From contig NZ_JBLWVH010000002.1 of NCBI RefSeq assembly GCF_048268525.1, positions 1 through 64,000 of the forward strand: DNA of 64,000 nucleotides, read 5' to 3'. The position numbers were made by a program, and so were the translations under genes. The notes beneath the pieces were generated by a model. That model saw only the letters and a program-made list of their open reading frames with translations. It searched no databases and had not been told where the DNA came from. Source of the DNA: Maricaulis sp048268525 (lineage in GTDB: Bacteria > Pseudomonadota > Alphaproteobacteria > Caulobacterales > Maricaulaceae). Position 1 is the stretch's first letter. Each line of letters opens with the position of its first letter. This document shows, piece after piece, positions 8,491-18,263 of this stretch.

Positions 8491-8870
8491 TCCGCACGCT
8501 CAATGCGATTGCGTTCGTCGTTGCCGCAGCTCTGGCGGTCGCGCTCTATATCGCCAAGGCCGAGGCGAAGAGTTCGCAGGAACGCCTTGAAGACATCCAG
8601 GCCCAGCTCGTCGAGGAGCGCCGTCAGATCAATGTTCTCAATGTCGAGATCGCCCATCTGGAAGACCCGGAGCGCCTGCGCGCCCTGGCCCGGCGCTATC
8701 TCGGATTCGAGCCGCTGGACCCGTCGCGGGAGGTGGCCTTGAGCGATCTGCCACTGCTCTCTGATCCGCGCCCGGCAGACAATGATGTGCGCCGTGACGG
8801 GCAGTTTGTCGCCCAGCCTGACGATGCCCTGGCGATGGCCGAGCCGACACAGGTGGGAGGCCCGGACTGA
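8487..8870 (+). CDS. ftsL: cell division protein FtsL
   Basis: A 127-residue bitopic membrane protein of the FtsQLB subcomplex that helps activate FtsWI at the septum. An N-terminal membrane helix at about 5-23 is followed by a periplasmic coiled coil (about 27-60, with KSSQERLEDIQAQLVEERRQI heptads) and the conserved LEDPERLRALARRYLGFEPLDP block. FtsL sequences diverge strongly, so position between rsmH and ftsI is part of the evidence. The C-terminal tail of about 45 residues is acidic and poorly conserved. Start and stop overlap both neighbours. Confidence 0.9.
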   Translation: MIRTLNAIAFVVAAALAVALYIAKAEAKSSQERLEDIQAQLVEERRQINVLNVEIAHLEDPERLRALARRYLGFEPLDPSREVALSDLPLLSDPRPADNDVRRDGQFVAQPDDALAMAEPTQVGGPD

Positions 8871-10624
8871 TGCGTCTGTGGCCGTTCCGCAAACAGATAT
8901 CATCGGAAACGCGCACTCTGGCGCCGCCGCCGCTGGCCGAGGCCGCGCCGGCCGACATGTCGCGACTGCTGCGTATCGAGAGTGATGAAACCCGCGCGAT
9001 GGATGCCTCGCGCGGGCGATTGCGTGTGATGGGGCTTTCCCTGGCGCTCGGATTCGCGGTCCTCGCCGGTCGCGCGGTCGAGGTCGCTGTCACCGGTCCC
9101 GCCGACGCGGCTCCGGCTCGGCAGGTCGCCGAGGCGCATAATCGCGGCGATCTGTTCGACCGCACCGGGCAGGTGCTGGCCACGACCCTGGAAACCCACT
9201 CGCTCTACGCCGATCCGGCGCTCGTCTGGGACGCAGCGGAAACGGCCGAAATGCTGGCTACCGTGTTGCCCGACGTCGATGTGGATGGCCTGACCGAAGA
9301 TCTCGAATCCCGCCGCCGTTTTGTCTGGGTCCGTCGTAATCTGACACCGCGCCAGCGCCAGGCGGTGTTTGCGCTCGGCCTGCCGGGACTGGAATTTCGT
9401 ACCGAGCCGCGCCGCGTCTATCCGCGTGGCCGTCTGGCTTCGCACGTGGTCGGTTATACCAATCGCGACATGGATGGTCTGGCCGGCGCCGAGCGGGCCT
9501 TTGATGGCGCGCTGATGGCCGGCGATGGCCGTCCCGTTGCCCTGTCGATCGACATGGCGGTGCAGTTCCATGTCGATGAGGTCCTGCGCGCGGCCATGAC
9601 CGAATACCGCGCCCTGGCGGCGACCGGGATCGTGATGAATGTCCGGACCGGCGAAATCCTCGGCATGGTGTCGCTGCCTGATTTCGATCCCAACCGCCCT
9701 TCCGATGCCAGTTCATCCGAGCGCCTCAACCGGGCCGCTCAATCGGTCTACGAAATGGGCTCGACCTTCAAGGCCTTCACCGTGGCTGTGGCGCTTGAAG
9801 AGCAAACCGCGACGCTCGAAAGTCGCTATGATGCGCGCGCGCCGCTTGCCGTCGGCGGCTACCAGATTTCCGACTATCACGGTGAGGAACGCTGGCTGAG
9901 CGTGCCGGAGATCTTTACCCATTCATCCAATATCGGTTCCGGTCACATGGCGCTCGAGGTCGGTGCCGAGGCCCAGCGCGGGTTCATGGGCGATTTGCGC
10001 CTGCTCGAGCGCGCGCCGATCGAACTGGCCGAAAGCGCCGACCCGTTGCTGCCGCGCAATTGGGGGCCGACCGAGACGGTCACCATCTCCTATGGCCATG
10101 GCATCGCCGTCAGCCCGATCGCGACCATTGCGGCCTTCGCCGCCATCGCCAATGACGGAGTGTATGTGCCGCCGACCCTGCTGCCCGTGGCTGCCGACGA
10201 GACCATTCTGGGCGAACGCGTGATGCGCTCGGATGTGGCCCGTGACGTGTTGGCCCTGATGCGTGAAAATGTGGTGGGCGGCACCGGCGGCAATGCCGAG
10301 GCCGTCGGCTATCTGGTCGCCGGCAAGACCGGTACCGCGGACAAGCCGTCGCGCGGTGGATACGACACGTCGGCGCTGATCTCCTCATTTTCGGCGGTAT
10401 TCCCGGCCAATGATCCGCAATATGCGATCCTTGTGTTGCTGGATGAACCGCAAATGCCCGAGCCGACCTATCTTCGCCCGACCGGTGGCCGGGTCGCGGC
10501 ACCGGCGGTGGGTGAGATCGTGGCGCGGATCGCCCCCATCCTGGGTGTCGAACGGTCCAATGAGGATCCGGTCGGCCGAGCAGCCATGGTTCGTGCCGCC
10601 CTGATGCCGGAGTTGATCCCGTGA
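8870..10624 (+). CDS. ftsI: septal peptidoglycan transpeptidase FtsI (PBP3)
   Basis: A 584-residue class B penicillin-binding protein that cross-links septal peptidoglycan together with FtsW. A cytoplasmic tail and one membrane helix (about 48-66) precede a pedestal domain (HNRGDLFDRTGQVLATTLETHSLYADP region) and the transpeptidase domain. Catalytic motifs are SxxK at 298-301 (STFK), SxN at 352-354 (SSN) and KTG at 486-488. It starts at ATG 8870 overlapping the ftsL stop (TGATG) and its stop overlaps the GTG of murE. The tail before the membrane helix is longer than in E. coli FtsI, which is common in alphaproteobacteria. Confidence 0.96.
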   Translation: MRLWPFRKQISSETRTLAPPPLAEAAPADMSRLLRIESDETRAMDASRGRLRVMGLSLALGFAVLAGRAVEVAVTGPADAAPARQVAEAHNRGDLFDRTGQVLATTLETHSLYADPALVWDAAETAEMLATVLPDVDVDGLTEDLESRRRFVWVRRNLTPRQRQAVFALGLPGLEFRTEPRRVYPRGRLASHVVGYTNRDMDGLAGAERAFDGALMAGDGRPVALSIDMAVQFHVDEVLRAAMTEYRALAATGIVMNVRTGEILGMVSLPDFDPNRPSDASSSERLNRAAQSVYEMGSTFKAFTVAVALEEQTATLESRYDARAPLAVGGYQISDYHGEERWLSVPEIFTHSSNIGSGHMALEVGAEAQRGFMGDLRLLERAPIELAESADPLLPRNWGPTETVTISYGHGIAVSPIATIAAFAAIANDGVYVPPTLLPVAADETILGERVMRSDVARDVLALMRENVVGGTGGNAEAVGYLVAGKTGTADKPSRGGYDTSALISSFSAVFPANDPQYAILVLLDEPQMPEPTYLRPTGGRVAAPAVGEIVARIAPILGVERSNEDPVGRAAMVRAALMPELIP

Positions 10625-12072
10625 CATTGAACGACCTGTTGCACGATGAAGGGCTGGTCCTAGATGGTGGCGACCTCGCCGTGCGTGGCCTGACGCTCGA
10701 CAGCCGCAAGGCTGAACCGGGCTTCGTGTTCGCCGCTCTGCCGGGCGTGACGGTGCATGGCCGGGACTTCATCCCCAAGGCGCTGGCCGCCGGGGCGACT
10801 GCCATTTTGACCGATGAGCCCGTCGACGCGCCGGTCCCGGTGATCGCGGTCGCCGAGCCGGCAGCGCTTCTTGCGCGGATGGCAGCGCGCTTTTACCCGC
10901 GCCAACCCGAACACATCGTCGCGATCACCGGCACCAATGGCAAAAGCTCGACCGTGGAATTCCTGCGCCAGATCTGGGCTGGTGCCGGTATCGAGGCGGC
11001 CTGCCTGGGAACACTCGGCGTAACGCGCGGCAATTCGGTCGAGGTGACCGGCTATACGACCCCGGATGCCGTTGCATTGCAGGCCGCACTGGACCGGCTG
11101 GCGGGCGAGGGTGTCACCCATCTGGGCATGGAGGCGTCCAGCCATGGTCTCAAGCAACACCGCATGGACGGCGTTCGGGTCCAGGTCGGTGCTTTCACCA
11201 ATCTGACCCAGGACCATCTCGACTATCATCCAGATTTTGCCGATTACTTCGCATCCAAACTGAAACTGTTCACCGAGCGCCTGCCGGTCGATGGTCGGGC
11301 CGTGATCAATGTCGATAGCGAGTGGGGTGGCAAGATGGCCGCCGCCGCGCGTGAGCGAGGCCTCGAAGTTCTCACCATGGGTTGGCGCGGCAGCGATCTG
11401 GCGATCCGGGAAATCACGCCCCGGGCGGCCAGCCAGAGCGTTGTCTTTGCCTGGAAGGGGCGCGAGCATGCGCTGGACATCCCGCTGGTCGGTGAATTCC
11501 AGATCCTCAACGCCCTCGGCGCCGCGGCCATTGCCCTGTCGGACGGCGTGGCGGAGGCCAGCGTCCTTGATAGCCTCAAGGGTTTGGCAGGTGTGCCGGG
11601 GCGTCTCGAGAAAATCGGGGAAACCGCGGTCGGAGCGCCAGTGCTCGTGGACTATGCCCACACCCCGGACGGGCTCGACAAACTGCTGCGCGCCGCACGC
11701 CCGCACACGCGCGGACGGGTGATCGTCATCTTCGGCTGCGGCGGGGATCGCGACGCCTCCAAGCGCGCCAAGATGGGCGTCATTGCCGGCAACCAGGCCG
11801 ACCACATTATCGTAACCGACGACAATCCGCGTTCCGAAGATCCGGCCGCCATCCGCAAGGCCGTCCTGAAAGGCTGCCCCAAGGCCGAGGAGATCGCCGA
11901 CCGGGCCGAAGCCATCCGGCACGGGGTCGCGATGCTGAAGGCCGGAGACTGTCTGCTGATCGCCGGCAAGGGGCATGAAACCGGCCAGACCGTCGGCGAC
12001 ATCGTGCATCCATTCGACGACCGCGAGCAGGGCCGGGCGGCCCTGGCCGCCAGGGAGGCCGCCAATGTCTGA
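10621..12072 (+). CDS. murE: UDP-MurNAc-L-Ala-D-Glu:meso-diaminopimelate ligase MurE
   Basis: A 483-residue cytoplasmic ligase that adds meso-diaminopimelate to the UDP-MurNAc dipeptide using ATP. The P-loop GTNGKSS begins at 104 with Lys108; GMEASSHGL, the carbamylated-lysine region and the DNPR motif at 401-404, which marks diaminopimelate rather than lysine specificity, are present. GTG at 10621 overlaps the ftsI stop (GTGA). The last eight bases overlap the murF start. Length and motifs are normal. Confidence 0.96.
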   Translation: MTLNDLLHDEGLVLDGGDLAVRGLTLDSRKAEPGFVFAALPGVTVHGRDFIPKALAAGATAILTDEPVDAPVPVIAVAEPAALLARMAARFYPRQPEHIVAITGTNGKSSTVEFLRQIWAGAGIEAACLGTLGVTRGNSVEVTGYTTPDAVALQAALDRLAGEGVTHLGMEASSHGLKQHRMDGVRVQVGAFTNLTQDHLDYHPDFADYFASKLKLFTERLPVDGRAVINVDSEWGGKMAAAARERGLEVLTMGWRGSDLAIREITPRAASQSVVFAWKGREHALDIPLVGEFQILNALGAAAIALSDGVAEASVLDSLKGLAGVPGRLEKIGETAVGAPVLVDYAHTPDGLDKLLRAARPHTRGRVIVIFGCGGDRDASKRAKMGVIAGNQADHIIVTDDNPRSEDPAAIRKAVLKGCPKAEEIADRAEAIRHGVAMLKAGDCLLIAGKGHETGQTVGDIVHPFDDREQGRAALAAREAANV

Positions 12073-13489
12073 GGCAAGCGCGAATCCGCTGTGGACGTCC
12101 GGGCAGGCCATGGCAGCGACCGGCGGGATGCTGATTGGTGAACCCGGCTGGAAGGTCAACGGCATCTCGATCGACACTCGCACCCTGCAATCCGGCGACC
12201 TTTTCGTCGCCCTTCAAGACGTTCGCGACGGGCATGATTTCGTGGCGGCTGCGATGGAGAAGGGGGCCTCTGCCTGCCTTGTCGAGCGCGGCGATACCGG
12301 GGTCGAACCGGCGCTTATGGTCAAGGACGCGCTGGAAGGCTTGCGGGCCCTCGGAGCCGCCGCCCGTGATCGGTCCGGCGCGATCCGCGTCGCCGTGACC
12401 GGCAGCGTCGGCAAGACCAGCGTCAAGGAAGCCCTGGCGGCTGTCTTCCGGGCCGCCGGCCCGGCGCATTGGAGCGTCAAATCCTACAATAATCACTGGG
12501 GCGTGCCGCTGACTCTGGCACGCATGCCGCGTGACACCGAGCGAGCCGTTTTCGAGCTGGGGATGAACCATGCCGGCGAAATCCGCGACCTGTCCTCGCT
12601 GGTCCGACCGCATGTTGCGCTGATCACCCGCATCGCCCCCGCGCATCTGGAATATCTCGGTTCGGTTGAGGCCATCGCTGACGCCAAGTCGGAGATTTTC
12701 GACGGGCTCGAGCAGGACGGGGTCGCGATCTACCCGTCCGATGATCCGCTGGCCGAGCGCATCGCCCGCCATGCGCGGCATTCGTGCGCGGCCTTCCTGC
12801 TGGATTTCGGCACGTCCGCTTCGGCGGCGATCCGCATCGAGGAGTTCGAAACCGGCCTCGACGGATCGCGCGGTGTCGCCAACGTGCTGGGCGTTCGCGC
12901 GCCCTTCCGCCTGGCCGCGACCGGTGCCCACTGGGCCTGGAACGCCGGCGCGATCTTCGCTGCAGCCGCCGGAGCCGGACTGGATGCTCGCGATGTGGCC
13001 GAAGCGCTGTCTGATGTCGGTGCCGAGCCGGGCCGCGGCCGTGCCACGCGGATCGTCCTGCCGGACGGTGGCGCCTTCACATTGCTCGACGATGCCTACA
13101 ACGCCAACCCGGTCTCGATGGCAGCCGCTATCGCGGCGCTGGGCGCGGCCGAGCCCGGGCAGGGCGGGCGACGGATCGCGGTCCTGGGTGACATGCTTGA
13201 ACTCGGTCCGGACGAAAACCGCCTGCACGCGGCTCTGGCCGCTGATCTCGCTGCGGCGGGGGTTGATGCAGTTCTGGCTTGCGGTCGTCGCATGAAGCAT
13301 CTGCATGACGCCTTGCCCAAGCATGTTCGCGCAGGCTATGCGCAGGATGCGGCGGGGGGGCTGGAACAGGTCAAATCCATGGTGTGTGCGGGGGATGTGG
13401 TGCTCATCAAGGGCTCCAATGGTTCCGGCCTTCACAGGATTGCCTCGTTTCTCATCGACGGTACCGCTCTTGGATTGACGGAGGCCTGA
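12065..13489 (+). CDS. murF: UDP-MurNAc-tripeptide:D-Ala-D-Ala ligase MurF
   Basis: A 474-residue ATP-dependent ligase that adds D-alanyl-D-alanine to the UDP-MurNAc tripeptide, the last cytoplasmic peptide step. GSVGKTS at 113-119 is the P-loop with Lys117; ELGMNHAGEI, IAPAHLEYLGS and DDAYNANPVSM are strongly conserved MurF blocks. I chose the ATG at 12065, inside the end of murE, because earlier in-frame codons lie wholly within murE and encode no family sequence. mraY follows after seven bases. Confidence 0.96.
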   Translation: MSEASANPLWTSGQAMAATGGMLIGEPGWKVNGISIDTRTLQSGDLFVALQDVRDGHDFVAAAMEKGASACLVERGDTGVEPALMVKDALEGLRALGAAARDRSGAIRVAVTGSVGKTSVKEALAAVFRAAGPAHWSVKSYNNHWGVPLTLARMPRDTERAVFELGMNHAGEIRDLSSLVRPHVALITRIAPAHLEYLGSVEAIADAKSEIFDGLEQDGVAIYPSDDPLAERIARHARHSCAAFLLDFGTSASAAIRIEEFETGLDGSRGVANVLGVRAPFRLAATGAHWAWNAGAIFAAAAGAGLDARDVAEALSDVGAEPGRGRATRIVLPDGGAFTLLDDAYNANPVSMAAAIAALGAAEPGQGGRRIAVLGDMLELGPDENRLHAALAADLAAAGVDAVLACGRRMKHLHDALPKHVRAGYAQDAAGGLEQVKSMVCAGDVVLIKGSNGSGLHRIASFLIDGTALGLTEA

Positions 13490-13496
13490 TCCACCC

Positions 13497-14600
13497 ATGC
13501 TCTATTTGTTGTTTGCGCCGCTGGCCGAAGATCTGCAGCTGGCCAACCTGTTCCGCTACATCACCTTCCGGACGGGCGGCGCCCTCATGACGGCGATGCT
13601 GATCGCTTTCATCTTCGGCAAGCCGATGATTGGCTGGTTGCGCCGCAAACAGGGCAAGGGCCAACCGATCCGCGCCGAAGGTATCGAGCGCCATGTGGTC
13701 GAGAAGGCCGGGACGCCCACCATGGGCGGCTTCCTGATCCTGCTGGGTGTGATGGTCGGGACGCTGCTTTGGGCAGATCTTTCCAACCCCTATGTCTGGA
13801 TCGTCATCTTCGTCACTGCCGGTTTCGGTGTGATCGGTTTCATTGATGACTATCTGAAGGTGACCAAGCAGACGACGGCCGGTTTCGGCGGGCGTTTCAA
13901 GCTGGTCGGCGAGTTTGCCATCGCGCTTGTTGCGGTGATCTGGGCGACGCACACAGCGCGCGCGCTGGGCGTCGATGCGGGCGTGGAGACGTCCATCGCC
14001 GTGCCGTTCTTCAAGGACCTGATGATCAATATCGGGCCTCTCTTCTTCGTCTTTGGCTGTATCGTCATTGTCGGTTCGGGCAATGCGGTGAACATGACGG
14101 ACGGGCTGGACGGGCTGGCCATCGTGCCGGTGATGATCGCCGCAGCGACCTTCGGCGTGATTGCCTATGTCGTCGGCCGGGTTGATTTCGCTGAATACCT
14201 GCAGGTGCACTACACCGCCGGAGCGGGTGAGATACTGATCTTCTGCGGCGCCCTGATCGGCGCCGGAATCGGCTTTTTGTGGTGGAACGCACCGCCGGCC
14301 ATGGTCTTCATGGGCGATACCGGGTCGCTGTCACTGGGTGGCGCGCTCGGTACGATCGCCGTCGCCATCAAGCACGAGCTGGTGCTGGCCATTGTCGGCG
14401 GTCTGTTCGTTCTGGAACTGGTTTCGGTCATGGTCCAGGTCGCCAGTTTCAAACTCACCGGCAAGCGCGTCTTCCGGATGGCCCCGATCCACCATCATTT
14501 CGAGAAGAAGGGATGGGCCGAGCCGACCATCGTCATACGCTTCTGGATTATTGCGGTCATTCTCGCATTAATTGGACTCGCCACGCTGAAGTTGCGCTAG
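13497..14600 (+). CDS. mraY: phospho-N-acetylmuramoyl-pentapeptide transferase MraY
   Basis: A 367-residue polytopic membrane enzyme that transfers phospho-MurNAc-pentapeptide to undecaprenyl phosphate to make lipid I. About ten membrane helices are seen. The family motifs are GTPTMGG near 75, FIDDYLK near 120 (aspartates for Mg), the NAVNMTDGLDGLA block near 200, and the HHHFEKKGWAE loop near 325. It lies between murF and murD as in most bacteria, with an 11-base gap to murD. Confidence 0.97.
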   Translation: MLYLLFAPLAEDLQLANLFRYITFRTGGALMTAMLIAFIFGKPMIGWLRRKQGKGQPIRAEGIERHVVEKAGTPTMGGFLILLGVMVGTLLWADLSNPYVWIVIFVTAGFGVIGFIDDYLKVTKQTTAGFGGRFKLVGEFAIALVAVIWATHTARALGVDAGVETSIAVPFFKDLMINIGPLFFVFGCIVIVGSGNAVNMTDGLDGLAIVPVMIAAATFGVIAYVVGRVDFAEYLQVHYTAGAGEILIFCGALIGAGIGFLWWNAPPAMVFMGDTGSLSLGGALGTIAVAIKHELVLAIVGGLFVLELVSVMVQVASFKLTGKRVFRMAPIHHHFEKKGWAEPTIVIRFWIIAVILALIGLATLKLR

Positions 14601-14611
14601 GATAGGTCTCA

Positions 14612-16036
14612 ATGATCCCGATCCACGCATATGAAGGCCGCCGTGTGGCTGTGTTCGGATTGGGGCGCACAGGCATAGCCACGGCAAAGGCCCTCGAGGC
14701 AGGCGGCGCAGCAGTTTCATGCTGGGACGACGCCGAGCCGTCCCGTGCGCGTGCCGCCGCCGAAGGGCTGACACTGGATGATCTCAACCGGCGCGACTGG
14801 GGCGACATCGCTGCACTGGTCCTGTCTCCCGGCATCCCGCTGACCCATCCCAAGCCCCACCATATGGTGGAGCTGGCCCACGCCGTGGGCGCGCCGATCA
14901 TCAGCGACATCGAATTGTTCGCTCTGGCGCTGGCTGATCTGCCCGAAAAGCGACGTCCCAAGGTGATCGGCATCACCGGCACCAATGGCAAGTCGACCAC
15001 GACCGCGTTGATCGGTCACATCCTGCGCGCGACCGGCCGGAATGTGGTTGTCGGAGGTAATATCGGCGATGCCATCCTGGCCCAGTCGCCACCGCGTCCG
15101 GGCAGTTATTACGTTCTCGAACTGTCCTCCTACCAGCTCGACCTGACCCATACGCTGGCCTGTGATGTTGCGGTATTGTTGAACGTTACGCCGGACCATA
15201 TCGACCGGCATGGTGATTTCGACGGGTATTTCCGCGCCAAGAAGCGCCTGTTCGACATGCAGAAAGCCGGTGGTCTGGCGGTCATCGGGATCGACGACAA
15301 CCCGACCTCGGCCTATTTCTCGACCCTGCGCCGTCAGCGACGCGAGGAAGAGGTCATTCCGATCTCCGCCGGCCGGGTGTTTGCGCGGGGTGTCTATGCG
15401 CTGGGCGACCGGGTTTATGACGCCCTGGACTGCGCCTCTCATCCGGTTGTCGATCTGGCTGGTGTCCTGACCCTGCCGGGACGCCACAACGCCCAGAACG
15501 CCGCTGCCGCGCTGGCCGTGGTGCGGGTATTGGGTGTGTCGGGGCGTGCAGCCGCGCAGGCGATGGTGACATTCCCGGGCTTGCCGCACCGCCAGGAACG
15601 CGTCGCAACCATTGAAGGCGTGACCTACATCAACGACTCCAAGGCGACCAATGCCGAGGCGGCGGTGCAGGCGCTCGGCTGTTATGACCGAATTCGCTGG
15701 ATTGTCGGCGGGCGGGCCAAGGACGGTGGGTTGGCCGCTGCAAAGTCGCAATTCCACCGGGTCGCCAAGGCCTATCTCATCGGTGAAGCGGCGGAACATT
15801 TCGCGCGTGAACTGGAGGGCGAATTGTCGTGTGAACAGTGTGGCGACCTGGCAGGCGCGATCGCCGCTGCCACCCGCGATGCCCGCAAATCGGGAGACGC
15901 CGGACAGGTCGTCCTGCTGTCCCCGGCGGCGGCTTCGTTTGACCAGTTCACCAGCTATGAAGCCCGCGGCGATGCCTTTCGGACCCTGGTTACCGATCAG
16001 CTGAAGGTCAGCCGCACACCGGAGGGTGTTGCGTGA
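14612..16036 (+). CDS. murD: UDP-N-acetylmuramoylalanine:D-glutamate ligase MurD
   Basis: A 474-residue cytoplasmic ligase adding D-glutamate to UDP-MurNAc-L-alanine. The N-terminal Rossmann-like domain starts VAVFGLGRTGIATA; the P-loop GTNGKST is at 124-130 with Lys128; ELSSYQLDLTH, NVTPDHIDRHG and YINDSKATNAEAAVQAL are signature blocks. The last four bases overlap the GTG start of ftsW. Length is typical for alphaproteobacteria, slightly longer than in E. coli. Confidence 0.96.
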   Translation: MIPIHAYEGRRVAVFGLGRTGIATAKALEAGGAAVSCWDDAEPSRARAAAEGLTLDDLNRRDWGDIAALVLSPGIPLTHPKPHHMVELAHAVGAPIISDIELFALALADLPEKRRPKVIGITGTNGKSTTTALIGHILRATGRNVVVGGNIGDAILAQSPPRPGSYYVLELSSYQLDLTHTLACDVAVLLNVTPDHIDRHGDFDGYFRAKKRLFDMQKAGGLAVIGIDDNPTSAYFSTLRRQRREEEVIPISAGRVFARGVYALGDRVYDALDCASHPVVDLAGVLTLPGRHNAQNAAAALAVVRVLGVSGRAAAQAMVTFPGLPHRQERVATIEGVTYINDSKATNAEAAVQALGCYDRIRWIVGGRAKDGGLAAAKSQFHRVAKAYLIGEAAEHFARELEGELSCEQCGDLAGAIAAATRDARKSGDAGQVVLLSPAAASFDQFTSYEARGDAFRTLVTDQLKVSRTPEGVA

Positions 16037-17160
16037 TCCAGGGTTTTTCGCGGGCGCTCGGCATGTGGTGGCGTGGCATCGACCGCACCCTCCTGTTCAT
16101 CATCATCGCCTTGGTCACGACCGGGCTTGTCCTGTCGATGGCGGCCAGTCCGGCCGCTGCCGAGCGTCTGGGCCTCGATGATCCCTTTTATTTCCTGTAC
16201 CGGCAGAGCGTCTTTGCCGGGCTGAGCCTGATCTCCCTGTTGGGAATTTCGGCCCTCTCTCCCAAGGGCGCCCGGCGGCTGGCGGTGATCGCGCTGATGG
16301 GGGCCTTCATCCTGATGGCGGCGACCCTGTTCATCGGCCATGAGGTCAAGGGCGCGACACGCTGGCTGCGATTTGGCCCGTTTTCGCTCCAGCCTTCCGA
16401 GTTTCTCAAGCCGGCGCTGCTGGTCACGGCGGCCTGGCTGTTCTCCGAGGAGAAACGTGGCGCCCCGGTACCCGGGCGGATCATCGCCTTCGGCCTGTTT
16501 GCCGTCGCCATCGCCTTGTTGATGCTGCAGCCTGATTTCGGTCAGTCTGTTCTTTTGACCTTGTGTTTCGGCGGCATCTTCTTTGCCTCCGGCCTGTCGT
16601 GGGTCTGGGTGGCCGTTCTGGGTGGGCTGGCAGCGACCGGCTCGACGCTGGCTTATGTCACCTTTCCGCATATTGCTTCCCGGGTGGATCGTTTCCTCAA
16701 TCCGGAGAGTGGTGACACCTATCAGATCGACCGCGCCACCGAGGCCATCTCACGCGGCGGCATTGCCGGGGTCGGGCCGGGTGAGGGCGAGGTGAAGCAT
16801 CTCCTGCCTGACGCCCACACCGATTTCATCTTTTCGGTCGCCGCCGAGGAGTTCGGCCTGATGGCCTCGCTGTCCCTAATCGGCCTGTTCGCCATACTGG
16901 TCACGCGGGCCTGGATGCAGGTGATGCGACTGCAGGACGGGTTTGCGCAGTTGGCCGTTGCTGGACTTGCGCTGCAATTCGGACTGCAAAGCCTAGTCAA
17001 TATCGCCGTAAACTTGAACCTTATTCCACCCAAGGGCATGACTTTGCCTTTCGTCTCCTATGGAGGTTCGTCCATGCTTGCCCTCGCGTTCGGCGCCGGC
17101 CTCCTGCTGGCCTTCACCCGTCGCCGCCCCGGTGCCTACACGCCGCGTTACGCCGCATGA
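16033..17160 (+). CDS. ftsW: septal peptidoglycan glycosyltransferase FtsW
   Basis: A 375-residue SEDS-family protein with about ten membrane helices that polymerises septal glycan strands from lipid II in a complex with FtsI. Conserved blocks include GATRWLRFGPFSLQPSEFLKPA, QPDFGQSVLL, GEGEVKHLLPDAHTDFIFSV and the C-terminal LPFVSYGGSSMLA; the aspartate of the LPDAHTDF region matches the proposed catalytic site. The start is GTG at 16033, overlapping murD as GTGA; its stop overlaps murG as ATGA. Confidence 0.96.
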   Translation: MIQGFSRALGMWWRGIDRTLLFIIIALVTTGLVLSMAASPAAAERLGLDDPFYFLYRQSVFAGLSLISLLGISALSPKGARRLAVIALMGAFILMAATLFIGHEVKGATRWLRFGPFSLQPSEFLKPALLVTAAWLFSEEKRGAPVPGRIIAFGLFAVAIALLMLQPDFGQSVLLTLCFGGIFFASGLSWVWVAVLGGLAATGSTLAYVTFPHIASRVDRFLNPESGDTYQIDRATEAISRGGIAGVGPGEGEVKHLLPDAHTDFIFSVAAEEFGLMASLSLIGLFAILVTRAWMQVMRLQDGFAQLAVAGLALQFGLQSLVNIAVNLNLIPPKGMTLPFVSYGGSSMLALAFGAGLLLAFTRRRPGAYTPRYAA

Positions 17161-18263
17161 CACCACGCCGCTGCCTGATCGCCGCCGGTGGAACCGGCGG
17201 GCACATGTTTCCCGCGCGCGCCGCGGCGGAAGCGCTGATCGCGCGCGGCTGGCAGGTGCGTCTGGTCACCGATGCCCGCGGCCTGCGTCACGCGACCGAT
17301 TTCCCGGCCGTCGCGGTTGACGAAATCCATGCCGCCAGCCCGTCGACAAAGAACCCGATCAAACTGGCCAGGGCCGCGCTGGAGCTGACCCAGGGTTTCG
17401 CCCAGGCGCGCTCTATTGTCGGCAAGTGGAAGCCCGACGTGATTGCCGGTTTTGGTGGATACCCGGCCTTTCCGGCCCTGGCGGTTGCCCGTTCGATGGG
17501 GATACCGTTCGCCATTCACGAGCAGAATGCCGTCCTCGGTCGGGTCAATCGGGTGTTCGCGGCCAAGGCGGGTTTCGTCGCCTCCGGCTTTGAACGTCTC
17601 GACCGCCTGCCTGCCAAGGCGAAAAAGCGCCATATCCTGACCGGCAATCCGTTGCGCGAACCCATAATTGCTGCGCGCGCGGCCGGTTATCCGGCGATCA
17701 ATGCGGACGGTCGGCTGAACATCCTTGTTCTTGGCGGGTCCCTGGGCGCGCGCATTCTGTCGGAGACCGTGCCGCAGGCGCTGGCGATGGTCCCGGAAAA
17801 GCTGCGATCCCGCCTTGATGTGGTCCAACAGACCCGCGAGGAATCCCTCTCCATGGCCCGCGAAACCTATCAATCAGCCGGCATCGCCGCGCGCTGCGAA
17901 CCCTTCTTCGAAGACGTGGGTTCGCTCTATGCCGCCAGCCATCTGGTGATTGGCCGGGCTGGCGCCTCGACTGTATCCGAAGTCGCGGGCGTCGGACGTC
18001 CGGCGATCTTCTGCCCGCTGGCGATCGCCGCCGACGACCACCAGTCTGCCAATGTCGACGGCCTCGTCCAGGCGGTCGCCTGTGATGTCGTCCATGAGGG
18101 CGAGTTCACCGCGGAGAAGATCGCGGCCCTCATTGAAACCCGCTTGTCCAACCCTGACGACCTCGCCAGCCGTGCCCAGTCGGCGCGCGGGCTGGGCCGT
18201 CCCGATGCCGCCGACGGGCTGGCGCGGGCGGTCGATGGCTTGGTCACCGGAGCGCTCGTATGA
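17157..18263 (+). CDS. murG: UDP-GlcNAc:lipid I N-acetylglucosaminyltransferase MurG
   Basis: A 368-residue peripheral membrane GT-B glycosyltransferase that converts lipid I to lipid II at the inner membrane face. The N-terminal AAGGTGGHMFPARA loop and the FGGYPAFPALAVA and HEQNAVLGRVNR blocks mark the acceptor domain; VLGGSLGARILSE and IGRAGASTVSEVAGVGRPAI mark the UDP-GlcNAc domain. Overlaps both neighbours by four bases (ATGA), so ftsW, murG and murC are probably translationally coupled. Confidence 0.96.
   Translation: MTPRRCLIAAGGTGGHMFPARAAAEALIARGWQVRLVTDARGLRHATDFPAVAVDEIHAASPSTKNPIKLARAALELTQGFAQARSIVGKWKPDVIAGFGGYPAFPALAVARSMGIPFAIHEQNAVLGRVNRVFAAKAGFVASGFERLDRLPAKAKKRHILTGNPLREPIIAARAAGYPAINADGRLNILVLGGSLGARILSETVPQALAMVPEKLRSRLDVVQQTREESLSMARETYQSAGIAARCEPFFEDVGSLYAASHLVIGRAGASTVSEVAGVGRPAIFCPLAIAADDHQSANVDGLVQAVACDVVHEGEFTAEKIAALIETRLSNPDDLASRAQSARGLGRPDAADGLARAVDGLVTGALV

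Noticed and set aside
10660..12183. 507-codon minus-strand frame opposite murE
   Set aside because: Lies wholly over a gene with full MurE motifs; no family features.
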